Below, in pieces: positions 1-7,360 of a DNA stretch of 7,360 bases. Within the stretch, counting starts at the first letter, position 1. Every line of letters begins with the position of its first letter. Origin of the DNA: an uncultured Alphaproteobacteria bacterium. Lineage in GTDB: Bacteria > Pseudomonadota > Alphaproteobacteria > Rs-D84. The position numbers and the translations under genes were made by a program. Location: positions 1 through 7,360 of the forward strand of contig CAMHKP010000018.1 of assembly GCA_946185785.1 (NCBI GenBank). The letters are read 5' to 3'. The notes under the pieces are model-generated. The model did no database searches. It saw only the letters and a program-made list of their open reading frames with translations, and was not told the origin of the DNA.

Positions 1-2373
1 GTAAATGACCGCGTGTTTTTATATGACGGTATGAAGGCGCATGAAATTCATGAACCCGAAGTTCTGGAAAAATTTGATGTGCGCCCCGACCAAGTTATCG
101 ATGTTCAATCGTTAATGGGGGATTCAACCGACAATGTCCCAGGTGTGCGTGGCATTGGACCGAAAAAGGCTGCGGAACTTATCAATCGATTCGGAACATT
201 GGATAATTTATATGCGCATATTGACGATATTGAAAACGAACGCGTGCGGAATATGCTGCGCGACAATCGTGAAATGGCGTATATATCACGCAAACTGGTC
301 GCCCTTAAAACAGATGTCAATTTAGATGGACTGAACGTTGCGCCGTTGAACTTCAACACACCGGCGGCATTAAAATTCGTTCGCGAATCGGTAGAAAGCG
401 CATCACTGGCGGCAAAGATTGAGAAATTATTCCCATTATCAAAATTCAATCCAGATGCCACGCAACCTGCGATGAATTTTCCGGGTTCGGCATGCCCAAC
501 CGACATTGAACCAGAACGCCCCGCCCCACAATCCACAACACCACAAAATAATATCGCCAGCGATTTTGTCGTAATACGAACGATTGCGGAACTGGATGCT
601 TTTTTGGCAAATGTAAAATCTGTTATCGCATTTGATACCGAAACAACCGGACTTAATCAAACAACCGATAAAATTGTCGGTATGTCAATTGCGACCGATT
701 CGGCACGCGGTGCATATATTCCAATTCGACACATAACATCCAGCGGTGATTTATTCGCAACAAATACCGTTGCACCGAATCAGTTAGATATAAAAACAGT
801 GCGCGAACATTTATGGCCTATTTTCACAAATCCAAATATTACCAAGGTTGGACACAACTTGAAATATGACCTGCATATTTTAGAAAACGAAGGTTGGGAT
901 ACATCGGTGATTCGCCCAATTGACGACACAATGTTGTTGTCGTATGCGTTGCATGGGTCGCTGCATGGACATGGGCTGGATGAACTGGCATTAAAATATT
1001 TGGGACACACCAATATTTCGTTTAACTCGCTGTTTCCGGCTGGCACACGTGATGCAGACAAACACTTTGATATGCTGGACATAAATGTTGCCGCACCGTA
1101 CGCCGCCGAAGATGCAAGTGTCTGTATGGCATTATATAATTTGATGCGCCCTGAATTAGACACAAACGAAAAACTGCGCGAATTATATGAAACTTGTGAT
1201 TTACCGCTGATGCCGATTTTGATGAAAATGGAACGCAATGGTGTGTTGGTAAATCGCGATGGTTTGGCACACTTGTCGGGCGCTTTTCATGACCAGTTAT
1301 CAAAACTGGAGGGCGAGATTTGGAAACTGGCGGGACATGAATTTAATATCGCCAGCCCGAAACAATTGGGCGCGATACTGTTTGACGAACTAAGGTTGCC
1401 TGAAAATAAAAAGCGTTCAACCGATGCCGAAACATTAAATGAAATGGTTGATGCGCACCCGATTATTGAAAAGATTTTATCATGGCGTTCCATTGCTAAA
1501 TTGGCGGGAACATATGCAGACGCATTACCAAAACAAATTGCCGCCGATGGCCGAATTCACACAACATATCTTCAGGTCAGCACCAATACGGGTCGCCTGT
1601 CCAGTCGTGATCCAAATCTGCAAAATATTCCAATTAAAACCGAACTGGGCGAAGAAATTCGTAAATGCTTTGTCGCGCCCGCGGGTCGCGTGTTGATATC
1701 GGTTGACTATTCTCAGATTCAATTGCGCTTGCTGGCGGACGTGGCAAATGTTCAAACGTTCCGTGAAACATTTAACGCGGGCGCCGACATTCACGAACAA
1801 ACCGCACGCAAGATTTTTGGAATTGCACCAACCGCACCCGTACCGAAAGAAATGCGTCGTGCTGCGAAAACAGTGAACTTTTCAATAATATATGGAATAT
1901 CATCATTTGGTCTGGCGGGGCAATTGGGTGTTTCGCGTCCAGCTGCCGCGGCCATAATTGAATCATATATGGCAAGTATCCCAGAAATCAAAAAATATAT
2001 TGATGATATTCATAACTTCGTTTCTAAAAACGCATGTGTTTATACCCCATGGGGTCGTCGCATTGAATTGCCAGATGTGAAAAATCCACGTATGCGCGCA
2101 TACGCAATGCGTGCCGCGGTCAACGCACCGATTCAGGGATTCGAAGCCGACATCGTTCGTCGTGCAATGGTCGAAATTGATAAAAACATCGTGCAACCAA
2201 ACGCAGACACAATCAAAATGATTATGCAGGTTCACGATGAAATCATATTTGAATGTGACGAAACACGTGCCGATGAATTCGCACATAAAATTAAATCGGC
2301 AATGGAAACCGTGACGAAAATATCAGTCCCGCTGGTCGCAGAATACGTAATCGGCGAAAAGTGGGGAAAATAA
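1..2373 (+). CDS. polA: DNA polymerase I (5'-truncated by window edge)
   Basis: Family A polymerase for Okazaki-fragment maturation and gap filling in repair. The frame is open through base 1, so the GTG at 13 is probably internal; numbering below starts there. By alignment with the E. coli protein from memory, about 145-150 N-terminal residues are missing, giving a normal full length near 930. Domains in order: the end of the 5'-nuclease with metal-site GDSTDN (36-41) and helix-hairpin GIGPKKA; a 3'-5' exonuclease (about 185-375) with D208/E210, NLKYD (282-286) and Y363-D367, so proofreading looks intact; a thumb; then the polymerase domain with TGRLSS (526-531), motif A DYSQIQLR (565-572), O-helix R615/K619/F623/Y627, and motif C HDE (741-743). 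The D565-D742 spacing of 177 equals that of E. coli. Unusual: Gln570 replaces the steric-gate Glu of motif A, and Ser624 follows the O-helix Phe. The stop codon merges with the terminator shared with the convergent autotransporter gene. The promoter lies outside the window. Confidence 0.97.
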   Translation, partial: VNDRVFLYDGMKAHEIHEPEVLEKFDVRPDQVIDVQSLMGDSTDNVPGVRGIGPKKAAELINRFGTLDNLYAHIDDIENERVRNMLRDNREMAYISRKLVALKTDVNLDGLNVAPLNFNTPAALKFVRESVESASLAAKIEKLFPLSKFNPDATQPAMNFPGSACPTDIEPERPAPQSTTPQNNIASDFVVIRTIAELDAFLANVKSVIAFDTETTGLNQTTDKIVGMSIATDSARGAYIPIRHITSSGDLFATNTVAPNQLDIKTVREHLWPIFTNPNITKVGHNLKYDLHILENEGWDTSVIRPIDDTMLLSYALHGSLHGHGLDELALKYLGHTNISFNSLFPAGTRDADKHFDMLDINVAAPYAAEDASVCMALYNLMRPELDTNEKLRELYETCDLPLMPILMKMERNGVLVNRDGLAHLSGAFHDQLSKLEGEIWKLAGHEFNIASPKQLGAILFDELRLPENKKRSTDAETLNEMVDAHPIIEKILSWRSIAKLAGTYADALPKQIAADGRIHTTYLQVSTNTGRLSSRDPNLQNIPIKTELGEEIRKCFVAPAGRVLISVDYSQIQLRLLADVANVQTFRETFNAGADIHEQTARKIFGIAPTAPVPKEMRRAAKTVNFSIIYGISSFGLAGQLGVSRPAAAAIIESYMASIPEIKKYIDDIHNFVSKNACVYTPWGRRIELPDVKNPRMRAYAMRAAVNAPIQGFEADIVRRAMVEIDKNIVQPNADTIKMIMQVHDEIIFECDETRADEFAHKIKSAMETVTKISVPLVAEYVIGEKWGK

Positions 2374-2397
2374 AAAACGCCCAAACGGGCGTTTTTT
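2372..2397. terminator. bidirectional rho-independent terminator between convergent genes
   Basis: A perfect inverted repeat: left arm AAAAAACGCCC (2372-2382), loop AAAC (2383-2386), right arm GGGCGTTTTTT (2387-2397). The GC core is 5 bp, flanked by six A/T pairs. Read on the + strand it ends in six T after the stem and terminates polA. Read on the - strand the A-tract becomes the U-tract, so it also terminates the autotransporter gene. The hairpin fills the whole 22-nt intergenic space and contains two bases of each TAA stop codon (polA 2371-2373; autotransporter 2398-2396). Confidence 0.93.
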
Positions 2398-3880
2398 AAA
2401 ATCTGTACGATCCAGACAAACGAATATTATGCATTTGGATATCTGTGTTGTACTGATAACGATAATCAAGCCCAAATTGAACCCCAACCGCAGATAACAA
2501 TTCCACACCGGCACCAATGTTTGCCCACAATGGATTTATTTCAACATCGTAATCGCTGTATGATTTTGATGGTGCGAATTTATATTGTAATTCTTCTGGC
2601 ATACCCAAAACGTCATATTCAATTCCAATGGACGCATATGGACGAATCTGGAACCATGGCGATGTGTAAATACGTTTTTGTGCAATCAACGAATATCCTG
2701 GGGTAAAGATGAAATAACCATCTGATTGTAAATTCATATAATCATCACCCGCAGCTTTTTCTTTGATTGAAAAACCAAAGTTATATCCCGCGCGTGCATA
2801 CAGGTTTCCAACGATATATTGATTCAACCAATCGTGCAGCAATCCCCATTCGCTGATTAAACTGAACGCGGTACCAGAACCACTGATATCATCAACATAA
2901 TTTTGTTCACGTGATATATCAAACAAGTGCGCATCCAAGAAAGCATTTCCATATACACGAACCTTGGTTCCCAATGTTTTCATTAAATATGCACCAATGC
3001 CAATGTCTGTATCCGCAACACTCATATTGTTATGACCCGCAATAGATACCCCAGGCATATACCCCAAATCTATATTGTCTGAATTTTCCGATGACATGTG
3101 TGATATACGCCCCATCAAACCAAGTATAAGCGTATTGCTTTCCTGCCAATCAAAGCCGGCTGTTAAGTTAAAGCGATTTCCATCAACCGTCTTATCATCC
3201 GAAACATTTTGACGGAACATACTAAAGTCCGCATCAAACCACAATTTGTTTAAATTGCGATTACGATTCCAAATAAATTCATCAAGCATATGATCTTCGA
3301 AATCGCGGAAAGACGTGTGTTCGTTTAACGCGATACTGCCTGCGACCTGCTCCAATTCACGTGGTTGTACCAAGCGACTAAACCGTGCCAATGGTGTACC
3401 ATCGCGATTTACAACATATTGTTCCATACGATTGTATAATTCATTCGCCAATTCCGATAAATTAGTTCCATCAAATGCAACCGGAATTGCTTCGATTGGT
3501 GTATCGTTATAGAATCCTGTATCTTCCAATTGCCCTGCAATCATTTTATCCAAACCATTTGCAGATTGCACTTCACCATCTGTTGAATCATCAACGCGTG
3601 CAACAATCGGTTCAATATCAAACACAGTGACCGGCCCACCAAAACGTGGATCAAAGACAATATACAAACTGTCGTTTGTACCATCATTATCATAATCACG
3701 CACCGACAGATATATTGGTAAATCGTCTTCGGTATCTCTGTTAGCACTGTTTGTAATACGATCACTTGCCGGATCAAAATCATCCAAAGCGTCAAAATAA
3801 TTAAAGCACCTTGAACCGTCTGCATTACAGAAATTCACTTTCAAATTGCGAATTTTCCTTCCTTGGCATACAACAACCAT
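2396..3880 (-). CDS. autotransporter linker and C-terminal outer-membrane beta-barrel domain (separated from its passenger by a frameshift)
   Basis: The open frame starts at an ATG at 3880-3878, but its first eight or so residues lie opposite the passenger frame and are probably not native. There is no signal peptide, so on its own it would not reach the Sec pathway. It is best read as the C-terminal part of the autotransporter whose passenger lies upstream. Residues 9-200 form a linker with a Cys pair (C18, C25), an Asp-rich loop D62-x-D64-x-D66-G (calcium-loop-like) and likely helical stretches (about 138-160, 168-205). From about residue 212 alternating amphipathic strands with many aromatic residues continue to the C-terminus. 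The end, RLSGSYRF, has the terminal Phe typical of outer-membrane barrels recognised by the BAM complex. The barrel length, about 280 residues, matches autotransporter beta-domains. An AAGG lies 9 nt before the ATG (3893-3890), so internal initiation is conceivable but probably coincidental. The gene ends inside the shared terminator. Confidence 0.85.
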   Translation of the reverse strand: MVVVCQGRKIRNLKVNFCNADGSRCFNYFDALDDFDPASDRITNSANRDTEDDLPIYLSVRDYDNDGTNDSLYIVFDPRFGGPVTVFDIEPIVARVDDSTDGEVQSANGLDKMIAGQLEDTGFYNDTPIEAIPVAFDGTNLSELANELYNRMEQYVVNRDGTPLARFSRLVQPRELEQVAGSIALNEHTSFRDFEDHMLDEFIWNRNRNLNKLWFDADFSMFRQNVSDDKTVDGNRFNLTAGFDWQESNTLILGLMGRISHMSSENSDNIDLGYMPGVSIAGHNNMSVADTDIGIGAYLMKTLGTKVRVYGNAFLDAHLFDISREQNYVDDISGSGTAFSLISEWGLLHDWLNQYIVGNLYARAGYNFGFSIKEKAAGDDYMNLQSDGYFIFTPGYSLIAQKRIYTSPWFQIRPYASIGIEYDVLGMPEELQYKFAPSKSYSDYDVEINPLWANIGAGVELLSAVGVQFGLDYRYQYNTDIQMHNIRLSGSYRF

Positions 3881-3893
3881 ATAGCAGAACCTT
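3841..3893 (-). other. frameshift junction inside a single autotransporter gene (whole unit 2396-7360)
   Basis: The passenger frame and the linker/barrel frame overlap only here. The barrel frame is closed upstream by a TGA about six codons before its ATG, and the passenger frame closes with TGA at 3843-3841. On the coding strand the overlap includes AAGGAAGGAAAATTCGC. The passenger frame reads K-E-G-K-F-A-I-stop. Adding one A to the A4 run (3856-3853) gives K-E-G-K-I-R-N-L-K and continues into the barrel frame. Neither part works alone in a normal autotransporter pathway: the passenger would lack a barrel and the barrel would lack a signal peptide. The exact indel position cannot be fixed from one sequence. 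Confidence 0.8.
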
Positions 3894-6800
3894 GGTCAAC
3901 AACACTGTATAAATTTATTCCCATTTGTGGCGCAACCAATGGTGCACCTTCCAGTGCATTACCGAAGCTGGAAATGTTGCTTAAGAATTTTCCATCAACA
4001 TAAACCAATGCATTGGCTGGGTCATTTGTATGATTGGTAATTTGTCCCAATGTACTGTCATCAGCCAAAGAAACATCCGCCCAATAATCATACGTTGTTG
4101 TGTTTGGTGCAACACCAGTCGCGAACGGCAACACCGCTGCATGCAACATACTGTTGTTATCAAATGTATAATTGCCGCCAACCGTCATATGTTCCAAACC
4201 GAATATCTTTACACCCCCAGAAACATCACCACCAACCGTCACATCTAACCAATCACCTGCTGGTGCAGCCGCAATTGTTAAATCATTTGCAGAAATGTTT
4301 TCACCAACAGTTAAATCCCCAGTGTTTATCGTCATAACAGAATTTCTTTGACTTATTCCAGCGACATCAATACTTGATGCATTCATTGTATAATTTGTAT
4401 TCGTAATATTCACATCACCAGACAACAATGTGCCAGAATAATTTTGATACAGCACACCAGCCGTTTCAAACGCACCAGAAACGGTCATATCATTACTGGT
4501 AATATTTGCTGTTCCATCATTAGTAAATGCAGATGCACTTAACAAGCCAGATGTATTTATTGTTAAAGATGAATTGTTGGTAATATTACCTAGTGCTAAA
4601 TCTGAAACACCATCGGTTGTGGTTAATGACAAAGTTCCACCATTTGTAATATCACCACCAACAACAGAACCAGCTGAAATATTTGTTGTTGCGCCATTTT
4701 CAATGGTCATACTTTTGCCGAAGTCCATCGCACCAGCAATTGTGTATGTCGTGTTTGTCCCATTTTTCGCTGTAAATCCATAATTAGAATCTGTTGAATT
4801 TACAATTGCTAAACTGTTTGCATCAAATGTTGATACCCCATCCAAGTTCAACATTCCACCCGATGCGCCTTGGACAACATTACCAGATACAGATACCGCC
4901 CCCGTCACATCAACATCACCACTGGATATTGTTGTTGTGCCACCAGTTAGCGACAACGAATTCATTGCCACAGTATCGCCCGAAACATCCGCTGTCCCAG
5001 CAGATACAGAAAAACCACCAATTTGAACATCACCACCATTGGACACGATTTCAATTGCACCACCGGTGGACAACACGTCGCCAAATGTAATGTCATCTGT
5101 TGCAGTGGCGCTAAATGTTCCAGAATTTGTTATTGCTGCACTTGATGTAATCGTACCACCTGTTGCGGTTGCATTTAATTCGGTTGTCGCATAGTTTGTT
5201 ATACCAGCCAAATCTATTGTCTTGGCCGATATATCTAACAATGCAGTTGTATCGCTTTCGCTACCAACAACCACAGGATTGTTAAATTTCGCTAAATTTG
5301 TTGTATCAACATCCAACGTTCCAGCAATATTTGTTGCGCCAGTAATATTCACATCGTCCGCGGATACAAGATTTAATACTTTATCATCACCGACCGAAAC
5401 ACCACCCAAAATGGTTATATCTTGGCCAGACGTACTGTTCGTCAAAGTGAAAGATTGCGCACCATCACCCTTCGCGATTACCATACCAACACTCGGTTGC
5501 GATGCACCACCAAACCAAACACCATTAGAAATATTTATTGCGCCATTTGTTGCTGTGAACGAATTACCATGCATAATAAATTCACCATTTGCCGATTCGT
5601 TCAAAGACTTGGCGGTTGCATCACCAGAATAAATTTCAACCTTACCATTATTAGATGCATTTAATGCACCATTTTCAATTGTCAAAACAGATGACGCATT
5701 TGAACCAAATATAAGTTTACCCTTATTTTGCGCATCAACCCCACTTGTACCACTAACACGGATTTCAGAACCATTTCCAGCATCAAAAGTCGCAGTACGC
5801 GCAACAGTATTATCAGTCGCAATAATATCATCACCAACAGTTAATGAACCACCTGTTGATTTAAACACAACACCCGGATTGCCACTGGCCGTCAAATAAA
5901 CATCACCAGAACCAGATGTAATTGTACTTGCATCTTCAACATAAACACCACCAGCAACACTAATATCGCCACTGGATACAAAATTACGAACACTGTTCCC
6001 AAGTTTCAAAACACCATTATTGACCGCTACAGACCCCGTATTAACACCACCGACCCATGCGTTAAGATCCATTTCACCATTGTTCACAACAACAGAACCA
6101 ATTGTGACCGCACTGCCCGATGCATCAGAACCAACAACCTTTAACAAACCACTGTTGTTTGTGACCGTACCCAACAATTCCATACCCTTGGACGTAATTG
6201 TTGTCGTGGCATTATCTGTATTTGTGACATTGCCCGTCACCACCAATGAACCAGCATCTGTTGGTGCAGATATATTTAATACCGCATCTGAACCACTGTT
6301 TGAAACACTTGCCAATTCAACACTTTGACCATACAGTGTCATATCCCCAAAATTAGAAACGATGCCACCAACAGTTAATGCATCACCCGCAGATATAGTT
6401 GTTGTTGTGCCGTACAAACCCGTCACACCGCCAGCAATCGTAATATCATCATTTGCTGTTGATGATACTGTGTTGATTGCCAACGAAGCACCATTGTTAT
6501 ATACTGATGCCGCACTAACCCCCAAACCAGACAATGTCATTTGCGCGGAATTACGCGTATTATTTATATTTGTATCACCATTGGAAATCGCGATATTTGA
6601 TGCACCCAAAACACCACTATTCACAGTTATATTTACTGTCGCATCATTATTAGCAATTATTGTTCCAGATCCCAATGACAATGTACCAGTTGTGATATTC
6701 AATTCACTGCCATCAGAATTTGACATATTTGACAGATTCATCCCATGCACAAAAGAAGTCAAACCAGCAATATCAAATGTTGCAATCCCCGAATTCACAA

Positions 6801-7360
6801 AAGATGCATTATGTATCGTATCACTGCCAGACACAGTCAGTGAATTAGCTAACACAGTCAACACACCAGACGTTACATCGTTTTTAAGCGTTCCAAATAT
6901 TTCAACATCATCAGCATGGGCATTATCGCCACCACTAATTGTCAACGATGCCCCAGAATTTTCAACACTGCCCGAACCAGTAAAATCACCAGTCGTCGTC
7001 ACCGTCATTGCACCAGCTAAATTTTGAACATCACCCGATGTAATAGACGAACCGCCAATCTTGGTAGTTGATGCCCCAGATGTCGCACCCGCTGTGATAC
7101 CACCAATATTCAATGTACCACTTGCAACAACAGTTGTATCACCGTTTGATGAATTTATCATACCTGTTGTAATCGTACCAGCGTTTATCGTCAATGCATC
7201 ACCAGACAATATTGCACCAGATTCAAAATCATTGATATTACTGACCGACAACAAACCACTGGCAGAAATATCACCACCAACCGTCAAATCAATTGCACCC
7301 CCTGGCGTACCACTTAAACTCAACCCACGCGTCGCTGCAATCAACAAATTATTTGTAATA
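3841..7360 (-). CDS. autotransporter passenger domain, beta-helix type (N-terminus beyond the window, C-terminus frameshifted)
   Basis: Surface-exposed or secreted passenger of a type V autotransporter; its target (adhesion, aggregation or other) cannot be told from sequence. The frame is open to the right edge (four more residues, ITNN, precede a TTG at 7347-7345), so the signal peptide and true start are off-window. About 1,170 residues are visible, with no cysteine, few Lys/Arg, and strong enrichment in Ser, Thr, Gly, Asn, Asp, Val and Ile. Degenerate repeats such as N-N/S-G-x-L-x-I and x-T-V-G-G-D run throughout, as expected of a right-handed parallel beta-helix. After about residue 1050 the pattern changes to a less repetitive segment with Trp/Tyr (YDYWADVSLADDS, ALVYVDGKFL, SAIWLLYAKEG). 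This may correspond to the capping or autochaperone region before the linker. The frame then reads four residues (KFAI) and stops at 3843-3841, while the downstream frame carries the linker and barrel. No protease triad or RGD motif was seen. Confidence 0.85.
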   Translation of the reverse strand, partial: ITNNLLIAATRGLSLSGTPGGAIDLTVGGDISASGLLSVSNINDFESGAILSGDALTINAGTITTGMINSSNGDTTVVASGTLNIGGITAGATSGASTTKIGGSSITSGDVQNLAGAMTVTTTGDFTGSGSVENSGASLTISGGDNAHADDVEIFGTLKNDVTSGVLTVLANSLTVSGSDTIHNASFVNSGIATFDIAGLTSFVHGMNLSNMSNSDGSELNITTGTLSLGSGTIIANNDATVNITVNSGVLGASNIAISNGDTNINNTRNSAQMTLSGLGVSAASVYNNGASLAINTVSSTANDDITIAGGVTGLYGTTTTISAGDALTVGGIVSNFGDMTLYGQSVELASVSNSGSDAVLNISAPTDAGSLVVTGNVTNTDNATTTITSKGMELLGTVTNNSGLLKVVGSDASGSAVTIGSVVVNNGEMDLNAWVGGVNTGSVAVNNGVLKLGNSVRNFVSSGDISVAGGVYVEDASTITSGSGDVYLTASGNPGVVFKSTGGSLTVGDDIIATDNTVARTATFDAGNGSEIRVSGTSGVDAQNKGKLIFGSNASSVLTIENGALNASNNGKVEIYSGDATAKSLNESANGEFIMHGNSFTATNGAINISNGVWFGGASQPSVGMVIAKGDGAQSFTLTNSTSGQDITILGGVSVGDDKVLNLVSADDVNITGATNIAGTLDVDTTNLAKFNNPVVVGSESDTTALLDISAKTIDLAGITNYATTELNATATGGTITSSAAITNSGTFSATATDDITFGDVLSTGGAIEIVSNGGDVQIGGFSVSAGTADVSGDTVAMNSLSLTGGTTTISSGDVDVTGAVSVSGNVVQGASGGMLNLDGVSTFDANSLAIVNSTDSNYGFTAKNGTNTTYTIAGAMDFGKSMTIENGATTNISAGSVVGGDITNGGTLSLTTTDGVSDLALGNITNNSSLTINTSGLLSASAFTNDGTANITSNDMTVSGAFETAGVLYQNYSGTLLSGDVNITNTNYTMNASSIDVAGISQRNSVMTINTGDLTVGENISANDLTIAAAPAGDWLDVTVGGDVSGGVKIFGLEHMTVGGNYTFDNNSMLHAAVLPFATGVAPNTTTYDYWADVSLADDSTLGQITNHTNDPANALVYVDGKFLSNISSFGNALEGAPLVAPQMGINLYSVVDQGSAIWLLYAKEGKFAI
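4150..7340 (-). repeat. degenerate beta-helix coil repeats encoded in the passenger
   Basis: The passenger is built from imperfect repeats of a few tens of residues with hydrophobic-x-hydrophobic strands separated by Asn/Gly/Ser/Asp turns. A recurrent phrase [LVM]-T-V-G-[GDE] appears at six places. On the + strand these are near 7270-7286, 6365-6380, 5831-5846, 4301-4316, 4225-4241 and 4174-4190. The copies at 4225-4241 and 7270-7286 are identical over 17 bases although about 3 kb apart; most other copies have diverged in DNA. No tandem copy is exact enough to be called a simple DNA repeat. Confidence 0.6.

Noticed and set aside
1..15. GTG at 13 as the true polA start
   Set aside because: The frame continues open to base 1, and the protein here begins in the middle of the 5'-nuclease domain. 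The real start must lie upstream of the window.
780..1238. 152-codon - strand open frame within polA
   Set aside because: It is antisense to the well-conserved exonuclease domain of DNA polymerase I, and its sequence shows no recognisable family.
3878..3893. AAGG plus 9-nt spacer plus ATG as a genuine start for a separate barrel gene
   Set aside because: The bases also encode the conserved-looking passenger end (D-Q-G-S-A-I-W-L-L-Y), and the product would have no signal peptide. A single A insertion gives a sensible fused protein, so a frameshift within one gene explains the data better.
5222..5632. 136-codon + strand open frame
   Set aside because: It is another antisense shadow in the same frame as the longer one, with the same low-complexity composition and no independent support.
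6362..7027. 221-codon open frame on the + strand opposite the passenger
   Set aside because: It lies wholly antisense to the beta-helix coding region. Its Pro/Val/Thr/Ala-rich translation mirrors the repeat composition, and the same + frame is also open at 4574-4783, 5222-5632 and 6020-6328. This is a by-product of the biased Gly/Thr/Asn/Val codons on the other strand. No domain or convincing start was seen.
4150..7340. CA-rich + strand with frequent ACCACC/ACCATT words as a possible CRISPR array or satellite repeat
   Set aside because: The words are irregularly spaced, not identical over repeat-length units, and fully explained as the complement of Gly/Val/Asn codons in an intact coding frame.

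Overview
The window holds the 3' part of one housekeeping gene and most of one large surface-protein gene, pointing towards each other. It comes from a Gram-negative bacterium, since the second gene encodes a type V (autotransporter) outer-membrane protein. The DNA polymerase I sequence looks alphaproteobacterial in its 5'-nuclease helix-hairpin region (EKF.V.P..VIDVQ.L.GDSTDNVPGV.GIG). A moderately AT-rich genome with a giant Ser/Thr/Asn/Gly-rich autotransporter would fit an uncultured, host-associated (for example gut) alphaproteobacterium. That placement is inference, not something the sequence proves.

Layout: bases 1-2373 (+) encode DNA polymerase I, missing about 145-150 N-terminal residues that lie outside the window. 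Bases 2372-2397 form a perfect 11-bp hairpin with a 4-nt loop. It serves as a shared bidirectional terminator and contains most of both genes' stop codons. Bases 2396-7360 (-) encode one autotransporter, read right to left. First comes a long cysteine-free beta-helix passenger (7360 to about 3856), whose signal peptide is off the right edge. Then come a linker of about 200 residues with a Cys pair and an Asp-rich loop, and finally a C-terminal outer-membrane beta-barrel ending in Tyr-Arg-Phe.

The autotransporter reading frame is broken once, at a GGAAAA run near 3853-3858. The passenger frame stops at 3841, and the linker/barrel frame continues 1 nt out of phase. Adding a single A to the A4 run would restore one continuous protein. 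The break could be a sequencing or assembly indel, a recent inactivating mutation, or (less likely) frameshift-based expression.

DNA polymerase I keeps all its catalytic carboxylates and the 3'-5' exonuclease motifs. However, the palm motif A glutamate that acts as the ribonucleotide steric gate is replaced by glutamine. That substitution and the frameshift are the two observations most worth following. I see no RNA gene, mobile element, CRISPR array or promoter in the window, and no gene-free stretch longer than the 22-nt intergenic terminator.
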